Shown in pieces: positions 18,327-28,767 of a stretch of DNA of 64,000 bases. This DNA comes from Rhodospirillales bacterium. GTDB taxonomy: Bacteria; Pseudomonadota; Alphaproteobacteria; Rhodospirillales; Magnetospirillaceae. The translations under genes and the position numbers were made by a program. Positions within the stretch are counted from its first letter, which is position 1. Each line of letters opens with the position of its first letter. Where the stretch lies: contig JACFNC010000003.1 of assembly GCA_019455065.1 (NCBI GenBank), positions 1 to 64,000 of the forward strand. The letters run 5' to 3'. The notes under the pieces were generated by a model. The model was not told the DNA's origin. It did not search any database and worked only from the letters and a program-made list of their open reading frames with translations.

Positions 18327-19496
18327 ATGAGTCTTTCGGCTCGGCCGGCTGTTCGGCCATCCAATCCCAATTTTTCTTCAGGTCCCTGCGCCAAACGTCC
18401 CGGGTGGTCGTTGGCGGCTCTCTCGGACGCGCTGGTCGGTCGCTCACACCGGTCCAAGCCGGGAAAGGCCAAACTCCAAGAGTTAATCGACCGCAGCCGT
18501 TCCGTGCTGGGGATTCCGGCTGATTATCTGGTCGGCATCGTGCCTGCGTCGGACACCGGCGCCGTGGAAATGGCGCTTTGGTCGCTCCTCGGCGAGCGCG
18601 GCGTCGACATGCTAGCGTGGGAAAGTTTCGGTGAAGGCTGGGTGACTGATGTTACCAAGCAGTTGAAACTCTCCGACGTGCGCGTCCACAGGGCTCCATA
18701 CGGCCAAATTCCGGACCTCTCGGAAGTCGACTGCAATCGTGACGTGGTGTTCACGTGGAACGGAACGACCGCCGGGGTTCGTGTTCCCAACGGGGATTGG
18801 ATTTCCGCGGACCGTGAAGGTTTGACCATCTGCGACGCAACCTCGGCTGTATTCGCGATGGAAATGCCCTGGTCGAAGCTGGATGTGGTGACGTGGTCGT
18901 GGCAAAAGGTGCTGGGGGGCGAGGGGGCGCACGGCATGCTGGTGTTGAGCCCGCGTGCTGTTGCCAGGCTCGAGAGTTATAAGCCCGTTTGGCCATTGCC
19001 CAAGATTTTCCGTCTCGTGAAGAGTGGCAAGCTCATCGAAGGGATATTCAAGGGCGATACGATCAACACACCTTCGATGCTCGCAGCCGAGGACCAACTC
19101 GATGCCCTTCGCTGGGCCGAATCGATCGGTGGATTGTCGGCCCTGATCAGACGGTCGGAACGAAATCTCGCGGTCATTGAGAAATGGGTTGATCGGAGCG
19201 AGTGGGCTGCATTCCTGGCTGCGGAAAAAAATATCCGCTCCTGCACTTCGGTCTGCCTGGTAATCAAGGCGCCTGCATTTGCTCGATTGTCCGCTGAGGA
19301 CAAGGTGGCATTTGCCAAAAAGCTTGCCTCGGTTCTCGAGAAGGAGGGCGTCGGCATGGACGTCGGAGCCTATCGAGACGCACCTCCGGGGTTGCGCATA
19401 TGGGGCGGCGCCACCGTCGAGGCATCCGATATCGAGGCGTTGCTGCCCTGGCTCGACTGGGCTTATGAACAAGTAGCCGCAGAATTTGCCGCCTAG
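18327..19496 (+). CDS. serC: Phosphoserine aminotransferase
   Basis: 389 residues. PLP enzyme of class V fold that converts 3-phosphohydroxypyruvate and glutamate to phosphoserine. The start region [18 protein letters not shown] is characteristic of the alphaproteobacterial branch. The PLP lysine is in [20 protein letters not shown], about residue 193. It is followed after 29 bp by serA, the preceding enzyme of the pathway, so the two form a serine operon. Confidence 0.94.
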   Translation: MSLSARPAVRPSNPNFSSGPCAKRPGWSLAALSDALVGRSHRSKPGKAKLQELIDRSRSVLGIPADYLVGIVPASDTGAVEMALWSLLGERGVDMLAWESFGEGWVTDVTKQLKLSDVRVHRAPYGQIPDLSEVDCNRDVVFTWNGTTAGVRVPNGDWISADREGLTICDATSAVFAMEMPWSKLDVVTWSWQKVLGGEGAHGMLVLSPRAVARLESYKPVWPLPKIFRLVKSGKLIEGIFKGDTINTPSMLAAEDQLDALRWAESIGGLSALIRRSERNLAVIEKWVDRSEWAAFLAAEKNIRSCTSVCLVIKAPAFARLSAEDKVAFAKKLASVLEKEGVGMDVGAYRDAPPGLRIWGGATVEASDIEALLPWLDWAYEQVAAEFAA

Positions 19497-19525
19497 GCGT
19501 GGAATGGTCAAAGATTGGGGGACAA

Positions 19526-21103
19526 ATGCCTAAAGTACTCATCAGCGATAAGCTGAGTCCGGCCGCGGTAAAAATTTTCGGCGATCGAGGCATAGAGGCG
19601 GATGTTAAAGTCGGCCTCTCCCCCCAAGAGTTGAAGTCCATCATCGGTGAGTACGATGGCTTGGCCATTCGTTCGGCAACCAAGGTGACTGCGGAAATTC
19701 TGGCTGCGGGCGCCAAACTCAAGGTTGTCGGCCGTGCGGGCATTGGCGTTGACAACGTCGATGTTGCCGCCGCAACCCAGCGCGGTGTGGTCGTGATGAA
19801 TACGCCTTTCGGAAATTCGATCACTACCGCCGAGCATGCAATTGCCCTGATGTTTGCGCTCGCTCGCGATATTCCTCAGGCGAACTCGTCGACCCATGCG
19901 GGAAAGTGGGAGAAGTCGCGTTTTATGGGCGTTGAATTAACGGGGAAAACGCTCGGGGTGATTGGGTGCGGGAACATTGGGGCCAACGTGGCCGAACGGG
20001 CCATTGGTTTGCGAATGCGGGTGGTCGCCTACGATCCCTTCCTCTCTCATGAAAGGGCGAAGGATCTGGGGGTTGAGAAAGTCGACCTCGACGAGCTTTT
20101 CGGTCGCGCGGACGTCATTACATTGCATACGCCCCTTACCGAGGCGACGCGGAACATCATCGATGCGAAGGCAATCGCAAAGATGAAAAAGGGCGTTCGC
20201 ATAATCAATTGCGCCCGTGGAGGCTTGATTGCGGAGGAGGATCTGAAGGGGGCCATCGAGAGCGGCCATGTCGCGGGCGCGGCGCTCGACGTTTTCCAGG
20301 TTGAGCCAGCCGTCGACAATCCGCTTTTCGGGATGGAAAAGGTGATTGCCACTCCGCATCTAGGTGCGTCGACGAAAGAGGCCCAGGAGAATGTGGCACT
20401 ACAAATCGCCGAACAGATGTCGGATTATTTGCTCACCGGCGCGGTGACCAACGCCTTGAATATGCCCTCCGTATCGGCCGAAGAGGCGCCCAAGCTGCGC
20501 CCTTACTTAAAACTCGCGGAGGAGTTGGGAAGCTTTGCAGGCCAACTTACTGAGAACGCCCTCAAATCCGTGCAAATCGAATACGACGGCCATGTTGCGG
20601 AGTTGAACACCCGTCCCCTGACGGCCACCATCCTGCAGGGCTTGCTCAAGCCTCTGATGGAAAGCGTAAACATGGTTAATGCCCCGGTAATCGCCAGGGA
20701 GCGCGATATCCAAGTTACCGAGGTCAAGACCGAGCAGGCCGCCGACTATCATACCCTGATCCGCCTGACGGTAACCACCGAGGTTCGGACGCGGAGCGTG
20801 GCTGGCACCCTCTTCACCGGAGATAAGGTGCGTATCGTTGAGATCAAAGGTATCCCGATCGAAGCCGAGCTCGGCCCCTACATGCTATTCATCTCAAACA
20901 AGGACAAGCCCGGGTTTATTGGTGCGCTGGGAACGACCCTAGGCGACGCAGGGGTAAACATAGCGACCTTCCACCTCGGGCGCTCGCAGTCGGGCAGCGA
21001 TGCCCTTGCCCTTATCCAAGTCGATCAGCCCCTTGACGAGGAACTTGTCAACCGCGTGAAACAATTGCCCCACGTGGTCCAAGCCAAGGCTCTCAAGTTC
21101 TGA
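19526..21103 (+). CDS. serA: D-3-phosphoglycerate dehydrogenase
   Basis: 525 residues, long form. NAD-binding domain with VIGCGNIGANVAERAIGL; substrate and catalytic region VVGRAGIGVDNVDVAAAT, INCARGGLIAEEDL and TPHLGASTKEAQENVA (catalytic His). The intervening domain (about 320-450) and a C-terminal ACT domain (YMLFISNKDKPGFIGALGTT) are present, so feedback by serine is plausible. The ATG at 19526 is preferred over 19499 because it aligns with the family start MPKVLISDKL. Confidence 0.96.
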   Translation: MPKVLISDKLSPAAVKIFGDRGIEADVKVGLSPQELKSIIGEYDGLAIRSATKVTAEILAAGAKLKVVGRAGIGVDNVDVAAATQRGVVVMNTPFGNSITTAEHAIALMFALARDIPQANSSTHAGKWEKSRFMGVELTGKTLGVIGCGNIGANVAERAIGLRMRVVAYDPFLSHERAKDLGVEKVDLDELFGRADVITLHTPLTEATRNIIDAKAIAKMKKGVRIINCARGGLIAEEDLKGAIESGHVAGAALDVFQVEPAVDNPLFGMEKVIATPHLGASTKEAQENVALQIAEQMSDYLLTGAVTNALNMPSVSAEEAPKLRPYLKLAEELGSFAGQLTENALKSVQIEYDGHVAELNTRPLTATILQGLLKPLMESVNMVNAPVIARERDIQVTEVKTEQAADYHTLIRLTVTTEVRTRSVAGTLFTGDKVRIVEIKGIPIEAELGPYMLFISNKDKPGFIGALGTTLGDAGVNIATFHLGRSQSGSDALALIQVDQPLDEELVNRVKQLPHVVQAKALKF

Positions 21104-21117
21104 ATCATGGCTTGATG

Positions 21118-21145
21118 AGCAGCTCCGGCTGCTTGTCTTTCGTTT
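21118..21145 (+). terminator. Probable serA terminator
   Basis: AGCAGC (21118-21123), loop TCCG and GCTGCT (21128-21133) form a 6-bp stem with a tight loop, followed by TGTCTTTCGTTT. It lies 14 bp after the serA stop and before the chemoreceptor gene. Confidence 0.55.
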
Positions 21146-21205
21146 GCCTCCCAGGACCCTAAGATGTAAAAATTAAAATCTGTGGGTGCGCCAAAGGGGG
21201 GGGCG

Positions 21206-22573
21206 ATGGGATTCTCGGTTGAGGCCGTGGCGGCGGGTGTCGAGCAACCGCTGGGGGTGGATACGGACGCTGTCGAAAGGCTGCTCGATCTTTTGATCGA
21301 AGGAAAATATCGGTCCGTCCCGGTCGGGTCCTGTCGGATTTCAAGAAAGATCAGGGAACTAGCCGGCGTCCTGGAGCGGCGAATGCTGACGCAGGTCAAG
21401 GGGGTGGTCGAGCTCTCAGTGACCTCCAACGAAGCCGTCACCGCGACTGCCGAGATGATGCGCGACGTGCATGAAGTGGATCGTCGCTCTCAGGCCATAG
21501 CGGCGGCTGCCGAAGAACTTGTCGCGTCGGTCGGCGAGATATCACGTAATTCCGAGGCTGCGGCGCGCGACGCGCAGGCGGCCCAGGCAGCGGCAGGAGA
21601 GGGCCGGCAGGCAGCCGACCAGGCGGTTGACACCATGGAGCGTATCGCGTCAGCAGTTTCGGAGGCGGCGGCGACGGTGGACGGCTTGGCTGCCGCGTCA
21701 GGAAAAATCGGCGAGATCGTGAACCAGATCGAAGCGATCGCGAAGCAGACCAATCTCTTGGCACTGAACGCCACCATTGAGGCAGCCCGAGCCGGGGAGG
21801 CGGGCAAGGGGTTCGCCGTGGTGGCCAGCGAGGTTAAGAACCTGGCCAACCAAACCGCCAAGGCAACGGTGGATATCCGCATGCGGATTGAAGGATTGCG
21901 GGCGGAGATGGCGGCTATCGTCGAGTCGATGCAGAATGGCGCGGAAGCAGTCAATCGCGGAAGGCAGGTAATAGCGGCCACGGGTCAGGGCATGCGCACG
22001 GTGACGGGACAGATCGAGGGCGTTACCGCCAAAATGCAGGAGATTGCGACCATACTCTCGCAGCAGGCGGAGGCTTCGACCGAAGTGTCACAGGGGATCA
22101 CGGTGATCGCCGACATGGCCAGCCACAATGCTGCGAGCATAAGTTCGGTCATCGAGACGATGGACCGGAGTGACACCGCCATTACCACGCTGGTCGCGGA
22201 TTTCGTTAGCCAAGAGATTGAAGACGTAACCATCCATGTCGCGAAGTCGGATCATGCGATCTGGCGAAAGCGGCTTGCACAGATGCTCGTAGGCCGTGCT
22301 CGACTGGACCCCAGTGAACTTGCCGACCACCACCAATGCCGTTTGGGAAGATGGTACGACGCGGTTTCCGACGACCTTCGGCTTCACCCCGCGTTTGCAG
22401 CCTTGGCAGAGCCGCATAGGGCCGTGCACGCCCACGGCATCGAGGCGGCTAGGCTGTTCAAGCAGGGGGATGTGGATGGCGCTCTCAACGAGATAAAGTT
22501 GGTGGCGGCGAGTTCGCAGGATGTGTTCTCTAATCTGGAAAAGCTTACTGCTCGCCGGCATTCGGACCGGTGA
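21206..22573 (+). CDS. Soluble methyl-accepting chemotaxis-like protein with C-terminal CZB domain
   Basis: 455 residues from the ATG after GGGGGGGCG. No membrane span and no periplasmic sensor, so it is cytoplasmic. The coiled signalling domain includes the hairpin tip motif ([20 protein letters not shown], then [20 protein letters not shown]). Residues about 350-440 form a chemoreceptor zinc-binding domain: [10 protein letters not shown], then [12 protein letters not shown], then [12 protein letters not shown] domains bind zinc and sense hypochlorous acid or zinc in characterised proteins. No che genes are nearby. It is transcribed apart from serA, behind a terminator. Confidence 0.9.
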   Translation: MGFSVEAVAAGVEQPLGVDTDAVERLLDLLIEGKYRSVPVGSCRISRKIRELAGVLERRMLTQVKGVVELSVTSNEAVTATAEMMRDVHEVDRRSQAIAAAAEELVASVGEISRNSEAAARDAQAAQAAAGEGRQAADQAVDTMERIASAVSEAAATVDGLAAASGKIGEIVNQIEAIAKQTNLLALNATIEAARAGEAGKGFAVVASEVKNLANQTAKATVDIRMRIEGLRAEMAAIVESMQNGAEAVNRGRQVIAATGQGMRTVTGQIEGVTAKMQEIATILSQQAEASTEVSQGITVIADMASHNAASISSVIETMDRSDTAITTLVADFVSQEIEDVTIHVAKSDHAIWRKRLAQMLVGRARLDPSELADHHQCRLGRWYDAVSDDLRLHPAFAALAEPHRAVHAHGIEAARLFKQGDVDGALNEIKLVAASSQDVFSNLEKLTARRHSDR

Positions 22574-22678
22574 TATCCGATTTCCGTTTGCCGTTTCCGG
22601 GCAAAAGCGCTACATCCGGCCGTAAGAGCGGGGCATCCCGCAGCGGAGCGCATGGCGATTGTTTTCTGATGAGAGCCT

Positions 22679-23824
22679 ATGACTGATCTCGAGAGCCGGG
22701 CTCTACTTCCCGCCGGCCTGCGCGACATTCTGTCGCCTGACGCGGAACGTGAAGCAGAGGTCGTTCACAGGCTTATGTCATTCTTTGGGGACCACGGCTA
22801 TCTGCGTGTGAAGCCGCCCTTGCTCGAATTCGAAGAAAGCTTGCTGTCTGGAAGCGGCACCGCTGTCGCCCACCAAACCTTCCGGATGATGGACCCGGTG
22901 TCGCAGCGGATGCTCGCCGTGCGACCCGACATGACCCTCCAAGTCGCGCGGATAGCCACCAGCCGGCTTCGTTCTGCTGAGCGGCCGCTGCGGCTGAGTT
23001 ACGCGGGTCAGGTTTTGCGGGTGAAGGGGTCCCAGTTGCGTCCTGAACGCCAGTTCGGGCAGGCTGGATTGGAACTGATCGGTTCCGAGGCCCCGATGGC
23101 TGACGCCGAGGTCGTGGTGTTGGTCGCGCGGGCATTGGCTTGGCTCGGTGTACGAGAAGTTTCCGTCGACCTCACCTTACCCACGTTGGTGCCCGCGGTT
23201 CTGGCCGATCACGGTGTCCAAGCGGACGGGGCCCTGCGCGAAGCGCTGGATCATAAGGACGCTGCCGCAGTGGTACAGCTCGCGGGCACCGCAGCTGGAA
23301 CATTGGAGGCGCTGATTGCCGGTGCCGGGCCTGCCGAACGAGCTTTTGAAATTCTCGATGGCTTGCCCCTCTCTCCCGCCGCGGCCACTGAGCGAGATCG
23401 CTTGGCGGCGATAGTGAGCTTGATACGTGGCGCGGCCCCCGAGTTGGTGATCACTATCGATCCCGTCGAGAATCGTAATTTTGAGTATCACTGCGGACCA
23501 TCCTTCACCCTGTTTTCCAGGGGAGTGCCGGCTGAGTTGGGACGGGGAGGCCGTTATCTCGTAGCAGGTCGCGAACCGGCAACGGGGGCTACCTTATTCA
23601 TGGATACCGTCCTCGGCGCTTTACCGGCGGCATCGGCGAGGGAGCGTGTGTATGTTCCGTTAGGAACTCCGACCAGCGTCTCGGATCGATTGCGATCCGC
23701 AGGGTGGGTAACGGTGGCGGGGTTGGAGATGGCGACCGATCACTTGCGCGAGGCGGTGCGGCAGGGGTGCTCGTCTTTCGTGACCCCGGAAGGGGTTGTG
23801 AGGTCGACAACCGAAAGGAAATAA
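22679..23824 (+). CDS. hisZ: ATP phosphoribosyltransferase regulatory subunit HisZ
   Basis: 381 residues, related to class II HisRS but lacking the tRNA-binding part. The start [20 protein letters not shown] and the motif 2 region [16 protein letters not shown] are typical. The C-terminal section holds [17 protein letters not shown]. HisZ is needed with short HisG to start histidine synthesis; hisG is not in the window. purA follows after 4 bp, an arrangement common in this class. Confidence 0.93.
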   Translation: MTDLESRALLPAGLRDILSPDAEREAEVVHRLMSFFGDHGYLRVKPPLLEFEESLLSGSGTAVAHQTFRMMDPVSQRMLAVRPDMTLQVARIATSRLRSAERPLRLSYAGQVLRVKGSQLRPERQFGQAGLELIGSEAPMADAEVVVLVARALAWLGVREVSVDLTLPTLVPAVLADHGVQADGALREALDHKDAAAVVQLAGTAAGTLEALIAGAGPAERAFEILDGLPLSPAAATERDRLAAIVSLIRGAAPELVITIDPVENRNFEYHCGPSFTLFSRGVPAELGRGGRYLVAGREPATGATLFMDTVLGALPAASARERVYVPLGTPTSVSDRLRSAGWVTVAGLEMATDHLREAVRQGCSSFVTPEGVVRSTTERK

Positions 23825-23828
23825 CAAC

Positions 23829-25118
23829 ATGGCGAACGTGGCGGTGGTCGGCGCCCAATGGGGCGACGAGGGCAAGGGAAAGATCGTCGATTGGCTGTCC
23901 GAGCGGGCCGATGTTGTGGTCCGTTTCCAGGGTGGGCACAATGCAGGCCATACTCTGGTGGTCGATGGTGCGGTCTATAAGCTGAGCCTGCTGCCATCTG
24001 GCGTGGTGAGGGGCAAATTTTCGATTATCGGAAGCGGTGTCGTCATCGATCCCTGGGCCTTGATGGCGGAAATCGACCGGCTGGCGGCTCAGGGCGTGCG
24101 GGTTACGCCTGACACGCTTCGGATCGCTGAGAACGCTCCACTCATACTGCCCCTCCACAGCAATTTGGATCGCGCCCGTGAGGAGGCTAGCGGAGCGGCG
24201 AAGATTGGCACCACCGGCCGGGGTATTGGGCCCGCCTACGAAGACAAGGTGGCAAGGCGAGCGATTCGCGTCTGCGATCTCGCTGACGCAGACGTGCTCG
24301 AACGAAAACTGCAAGGCCTACTGTCCCACCATAACGCCCTGCTACGCGGCTTGGGGGCGGCCGAATTGGAAGCGGCCCCCATCATGGCGGCACTACGTGA
24401 AATGGGTCCGCGCCTGCTTCCCTACGCCGATGTCGTTTGGAAGCGCCTGGACGAAGTGAGGCGTGCGGGCCGCCGCATCCTTTTCGAAGGTGCCCAAGGA
24501 GCCATGCTCGACATCGACCACGGTACTTATCCGTACGTCACCTCCTCCAACACGGTTGCAGGACAGGCCGCCGTCGGGTCCGGAATCGGACCGGGGCAGG
24601 TGGGCTACGTTCTGGGTATCGTCAAGGCCTACACCACCCGGGTGGGGAGCGGGCCGTTTCCGACCGAACTGCACGACCGCATTGGTGAGGTGATCGGTGA
24701 GCGAGGCCGTGAATTCGGCACCGTGACAGGTCGGAAACGGCGATGCGGCTGGTTCGATGCCGTGCTTGTCCGTCAAGCGATCAAAGTGGGCGGCGTTCAA
24801 GGAATTGCGCTTACCAAGTTGGACGTCCTCGATGGGTTCGAAACGCTGAGAATCTGCACCGGATATAAGTACGGGGGAGAAACTCTGGACCACCTTCCCG
24901 CACTTGCGGCTTCGCAGGCGCAGGTTGAACCCATCTACGAAGAGATTGAGGGGTGGAGCCAAAGCACGGCTGGAGCTCGCTCCTGGGTCGACCTTCCCGC
25001 GACGGCGGTGAAATATATTCGGCGCATCGAGGAACTCATCGAGGCGCCGGTGGCGCTCTTGTCGACCAGCCCCGAGCGCGAGGACACTATCCTCGTCCAC
25101 GATCCCTTCGCCGATTGA
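23829..25118 (+). CDS. purA: Adenylosuccinate synthetase
   Basis: 429 residues. GTP-dependent joining of IMP and aspartate on the way to AMP. The P-loop motif [20 protein letters not shown] is at the N-terminus. The switch region and IMP-binding parts are seen in [50 protein letters not shown] and [16 protein letters not shown]. It is coupled to hisZ and followed by about 90 bp with a weak GCCCCTCC/GGTGGGGC hairpin. Confidence 0.97.
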   Translation: MANVAVVGAQWGDEGKGKIVDWLSERADVVVRFQGGHNAGHTLVVDGAVYKLSLLPSGVVRGKFSIIGSGVVIDPWALMAEIDRLAAQGVRVTPDTLRIAENAPLILPLHSNLDRAREEASGAAKIGTTGRGIGPAYEDKVARRAIRVCDLADADVLERKLQGLLSHHNALLRGLGAAELEAAPIMAALREMGPRLLPYADVVWKRLDEVRRAGRRILFEGAQGAMLDIDHGTYPYVTSSNTVAGQAAVGSGIGPGQVGYVLGIVKAYTTRVGSGPFPTELHDRIGEVIGERGREFGTVTGRKRRCGWFDAVLVRQAIKVGGVQGIALTKLDVLDGFETLRICTGYKYGGETLDHLPALAASQAQVEPIYEEIEGWSQSTAGARSWVDLPATAVKYIRRIEELIEAPVALLSTSPEREDTILVHDPFAD

Positions 25119-25207
25119 GCCCCTCCGATCCTTGAGTTGGTGGGGCCCTAACCTTAATATTCCCGGCAGGGCGTATGGGCGCCCAGCAACGAGGATCATC
25201 CGGCATT

Positions 25208-27250
25208 ATGGCGAAGGAGTCGGCTGCGCCACCCACCCAAAATGAGAGCGTGCCTGCAGGACCGCCGATCACGCTACGTGACCGCTTTCTGATCTTCCCC
25301 ACCCGCCCCTTGCCGAGTTTGAGTACGCCCAGCTCTCAGGCCTACGGGGTTGAGGATCGGCGCGATCCATCACGCCAACTCTACGCATTGGTTTGCCGCC
25401 CAACGCTGCCTTCTCGCATTGTGGCCGCGAGAGCGCTGACCGACCTGCAGGTCCCAGGGTTCCAGGCTCTCGTCGACTGGGGAACCGTTCATTGGCCGGC
25501 GGCCGGCCGATGTTGTTTCGTGGTGGTCTACGATCGACCGCTCGGACCCTGCCTCATGTCGGATCCTGAAGCGGAATTTCCCAGGTACGGGGAAACCGAA
25601 TTTGTCCGCAATATACTATCCCCGTTGGCAGGGGCGCTTAAAGAAATCCATTCCAGAGGGGTAACCCACCGAGCGATAAGGCTGTCCAACATCTTCTTTC
25701 TCGTGGGTGAGCGAGAGGGGATTGCGTTGGGTGATTGCCTTACAACCCCCCCTGCCTTTGATCAACCCTCACTGTTCGAGACCATAGCTTCGGCTACCTG
25801 CCAACCTGCTGGCCGAGGTGCAGGGAAGGTGTCCGATGATTGGTATTCGCTCGGGGTCGTATTCATGCTGCTTCTCCTGGGCAGGAACCCGGTGGCTCAC
25901 CTTTCGGATGAAGAGTTGCTGGCGAGGAAGATTGCGGTTGGTTCCTATTCCGCCCTCGTTGGTGACGAGAGGCTTCCCGTTTCTCTCATCGAGATGTTGA
26001 GGGGGCTATTGTGCGACGACGCAAATGAAAGATGGGACGCCGATGCCCTTGGCCAGTGGATGGACGGACGGCGTCTGAACCCGCTCCAGCCACATATCGC
26101 CAAACGGGCGAAACGGCCTTTTGCTTTTGCCGACCGGGAGTTTAAGACTGCCCGGGAACTGGCGTTCGCCTTTGCCGAGCGTTGGGAAGAGGCAATTCCC
26201 TATGTCACTGACGGCCGCTTAGAGCTTTGGTTACGGCGCTCCATCGAGGATAAGGAAGCGGCTCAACAGGTTGCCACCGCGGTGCGGGATGCAACCACGA
26301 ACATGGGTGATCGGCGCGTACTCATGGACGTGATGATGGCTCGAGTTTCCATCATTCTCGATCCGACCGGGCCTATTCGCTATAAAAATTTCGCGGCGAT
26401 GCCCGATGGCTTCGGAAACGCGCTCGCTGTCATGATTGCCGAAGGCGGGGACGTCCGCGTCTTCGCTGAAGTAATTCTGCGAGAAATTCCATCGCACTGG
26501 ATTGCGCAGCAGGATGAGTATTCTGCGGAGTACAGTAAACTTTCAGCGCATTTCCGAGACATGCGGGAGTTGCTCCAACAAACCGGGCTGGGAGGCGGCA
26601 TCGAACGATGTCTCTATGAAACCAACGCCGACGTCCCGTGCATGAGCCCGCTGGTCGCCGAAGAATATGTCTACGAGATCAAGAGCATCCTGGCGGCTCT
26701 CAACACGGCGGCCCGAAAAATTGATCCGAAATCATGGCCTATCGACAGGCACCTAGCAGCGTTCATTGCCAGTCGTGGAAGCTCAGATATGAGCCGACAA
26801 ATGATGAGTTTGAATGATCCAACCCCCCAGCGAGCCACCCTAGCGGTTTTGTCTTTGCTTGCCTCGCTGCAATGGCGAACCGGTCCCGAAGAAGCGCACG
26901 GGTTGGCGAGTTGGCTTGGAGGCTTGGTGGGACCTGTGATCCTGTCCTACCATAGCAGAACCCGTCGACGGGCGATGGAACGGGAAATCCCCCGGCTTGT
27001 AAGAAAAGGCAGCCTGGTGGAGCTATATCGCCTCCTCGATGACCCTGATGAACGAAGAAAGGATGACGAGGAATTCGCCTGGGCCAAAGCGCAGTATCTG
27101 GCCGCGGTGCGAGAAGAGGCCGACCTGCAGTCTGCGAACGAGAGACGAGAGGAGATCGCCCTGATGATGGGGCAGCAGAGTGCGGCGTTGATTTCCGTCA
27201 TAATCTCGCTGTTCACCATTTCAATGCTCGTCATCGTGAGGGTCTGGTGA
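25208..27250 (+). CDS. Tail-anchored protein kinase-like protein, probable pseudokinase
   Basis: 680 residues from ATG 25208 (25175 is also possible). Residues about 20-290 resemble a Ser/Thr kinase fold: the catalytic loop reads THRAIRLSNIFF (HRD Asp replaced by Ala, about residue 156), the DFG position reads LGDCL, no VAIK lysine is evident, yet SDDWYSLGVVFMLLLLGRNP of the C-lobe is well kept. Residues 300-650 are a helical region of unknown type. The last 22 residues (SAALISVIISLFTISMLVIV) are a C-terminal membrane anchor. Its stop overlaps the start of the next membrane gene. Loss of key residues suggests a scaffold or sensor, not a kinase; unproven. Confidence 0.7.
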   Translation: MAKESAAPPTQNESVPAGPPITLRDRFLIFPTRPLPSLSTPSSQAYGVEDRRDPSRQLYALVCRPTLPSRIVAARALTDLQVPGFQALVDWGTVHWPAAGRCCFVVVYDRPLGPCLMSDPEAEFPRYGETEFVRNILSPLAGALKEIHSRGVTHRAIRLSNIFFLVGEREGIALGDCLTTPPAFDQPSLFETIASATCQPAGRGAGKVSDDWYSLGVVFMLLLLGRNPVAHLSDEELLARKIAVGSYSALVGDERLPVSLIEMLRGLLCDDANERWDADALGQWMDGRRLNPLQPHIAKRAKRPFAFADREFKTARELAFAFAERWEEAIPYVTDGRLELWLRRSIEDKEAAQQVATAVRDATTNMGDRRVLMDVMMARVSIILDPTGPIRYKNFAAMPDGFGNALAVMIAEGGDVRVFAEVILREIPSHWIAQQDEYSAEYSKLSAHFRDMRELLQQTGLGGGIERCLYETNADVPCMSPLVAEEYVYEIKSILAALNTAARKIDPKSWPIDRHLAAFIASRGSSDMSRQMMSLNDPTPQRATLAVLSLLASLQWRTGPEEAHGLASWLGGLVGPVILSYHSRTRRRAMEREIPRLVRKGSLVELYRLLDDPDERRKDDEEFAWAKAQYLAAVREEADLQSANERREEIALMMGQQSAALISVIISLFTISMLVIVRVW

Positions 27251-27732
27251 TGCCAGGTTCGCGACGGAAGCCGACGAAGGCCGCGACCGCACGAGGAAAT
27301 AGCGTCTCCCGCCGCTTGGCAATAATGTCGCTGGCGGTCATCCTTATTCCGTTTTCGCTTCCAACCATCGCATTGCTGCTGTTTGGAATGCTGCCTACCC
27401 TGGTGGCGGCTATCGTAGATCGGAGTCCGTCTCGATACGCGTGGCTCAGCGTCGGGGGCACCAATCTGGCTGGAGCAGCGCCGTATCTTTTCCAGCTTTG
27501 GTTTGGCGATCACAGCTTGCAGCACGCCTTCACTTTGCTAACCGACGTTTTCGTCGTGCTGGTCATGTATGGCGCCGCCTCGGTAGGGTGGCTTCTCTTC
27601 ATGGCCGCCCCCCCCGTGGTGGGAACGTTTCTGATGTTGACTTCGGAGCGCAGGGTCGCCGCTTTGCGGCACGCCCAGCAACGCATCGTCGAAGAATGGG
27701 GCGAAGAGGTTACGGCTGGTGCCGAGGAATGA
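27250..27732 (+). CDS. Small multi-pass membrane protein coupled to the pseudokinase
   Basis: 160 residues from ATG 27250 (overlapping the TGA of the gene before; GTG 27247 is an alternative). A basic N-terminus (GSRRKPTKAATARGNSVSRR) precedes hydrophobic segments at about 26-57 (LAVILIPFSLPTIALLLFGM), 67-82 and 95-130 (DVFVVLVMYGAASVGWLLFM). The tail is charged and cytoplasmic by the positive-inside rule. I recognise no family. Overlap means translational coupling, so a complex with the tail-anchored partner is likely. Confidence 0.65.
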   Translation: MPGSRRKPTKAATARGNSVSRRLAIMSLAVILIPFSLPTIALLLFGMLPTLVAAIVDRSPSRYAWLSVGGTNLAGAAPYLFQLWFGDHSLQHAFTLLTDVFVVLVMYGAASVGWLLFMAAPPVVGTFLMLTSERRVAALRHAQQRIVEEWGEEVTAGAEE

Positions 27733-27760
27733 AAGCCCCGTCACGAGGACGGGGCCGGCA
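27733..27760. terminator. Bidirectional hairpin between convergent genes
   Basis: GCCCCGTC, loop ACGA (approximately), and GACGGGGC form a tight 8-bp GC-rich stem between the membrane gene and rpoH. Read on the minus strand the hairpin is followed by TTTCATTCC, so it best serves rpoH. Confidence 0.6.
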
Positions 27761-27762
27761 AG

Positions 27763-28644
27763 CTAGTGCAAATTCTGATCGATCACCGCATTCCGCATTG
27801 ATTTTTGGAGTTTTTCAAAAGCGCGAACCTCGATCTGCCGAACCCTCTCTCGTGAAATGCCGTACTGTTGACTGAGATCCTCTAGGGTTACGGGATTATC
27901 GCGCAGGCGCCGTTCGGTCAGTATATGGCGTTCTCTCTGGTTGAGATTTTTGAGCGCGACACCCAGGAGATGACGACGGTTCGACATTTCCTCACGATCC
28001 GCAAATTCCGTCTCCTGGTCGTCGCTCTCGTCGACCAACCAATCCTGCCACTCGCCTTCCCCGTCCATGCGCACCGGGGCGTTGAGAGAGTGATCGGGCG
28101 ACGCTAGGCGCCGGTTCATACTGATGACATCAGCCTCAGAGACGTCCAAATCTTCCGCGATTTTTTTGACGTTCTCAGGAGAAAGGTCGCCTTCCTCGAT
28201 GGCCTGCATCTGGCCTTTCAGCTTCCGCAGATTGAAGAAGAGTTTCTTCTGGGCGGCGGTTGTGCCCATTTTGACGAGCGACCAAGAGTGCAGGATATAC
28301 TCCTGAATGGCCGCGCGAATCCACCACATCGCGTAGGTTGCCAGCCTGAACCCCCGGTCCGGGTCGAACCGCTTGACCGCCTGCATCATGCCGACGTTTC
28401 CTTCCGAGATCAGCTCGCCCATGGGCAGCCCATAACCGCGATAGCCCATCGCGATCTTGGCCACCAACCGGAGGTGGCTCGTTACCAAGCGGTGTGCGGA
28501 ATCGAAGTCATTCGATTCGCGAAACCGCTTCGCAAGCATGTACTCCTCATCCGGCCCGAGCATCGGAAACTTTCGGATCTCCTGTAGGTACCGGGAAAGA
28601 TTGCCTTCTGGGGCGACGCCTACGCCGGGTGTTAATACGGCCAT
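27763..28644 (-). CDS. rpoH: RNA polymerase sigma-32 factor RpoH
   Basis: 293 residues from the ATG at 28644, chosen for its GGAGAGGAGGTAGCG site; the frame extends further up. Region 1.2/2.1 (LSRYLQEIRKFPMLGPDEEY), region 2.4 (RFDPDRGFRLATYAMWWIRA) and the RpoH box (SLVKMGTTAAQKKLFFNLRK) are clear. Region 4.2 is seen in LSQQYGISRERVRQIEVRAF. It directs heat-shock gene transcription; plausible targets in this window are ftsH, clpP, clpX and lon. Confidence 0.95.
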   Translation of the reverse strand: MAVLTPGVGVAPEGNLSRYLQEIRKFPMLGPDEEYMLAKRFRESNDFDSAHRLVTSHLRLVAKIAMGYRGYGLPMGELISEGNVGMMQAVKRFDPDRGFRLATYAMWWIRAAIQEYILHSWSLVKMGTTAAQKKLFFNLRKLKGQMQAIEEGDLSPENVKKIAEDLDVSEADVISMNRRLASPDHSLNAPVRMDGEGEWQDWLVDESDDQETEFADREEMSNRRHLLGVALKNLNQRERHILTERRLRDNPVTLEDLSQQYGISRERVRQIEVRAFEKLQKSMRNAVIDQNLH

Positions 28645-28680
28645 CGCTACCTCCTCTCCGGTCCAAACCAATGCGATCGA

Positions 28681-28710
28681 ACCACGCGGGCCTTCCACGC
28701 CCGTCGTGGT
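28681..28710 (-). promoter_or_regulatory. Hairpin in the rpoH 5' leader
   Basis: ACCACG-CGGGC (28681-28691) pairs with GCCCG-T-CGTGGT (28699-28710): an 11-bp GC-rich stem with one bulged base and a 7-nt loop. It lies 37-66 nt upstream of the rpoH start and does not cover the ribosome site. Confidence 0.5.
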
Positions 28711-28767
28711 TTTGGCTCATATTCGCATTCGATAATAGCGTACTGGCATGCTCAAGTATAGAAGAAA

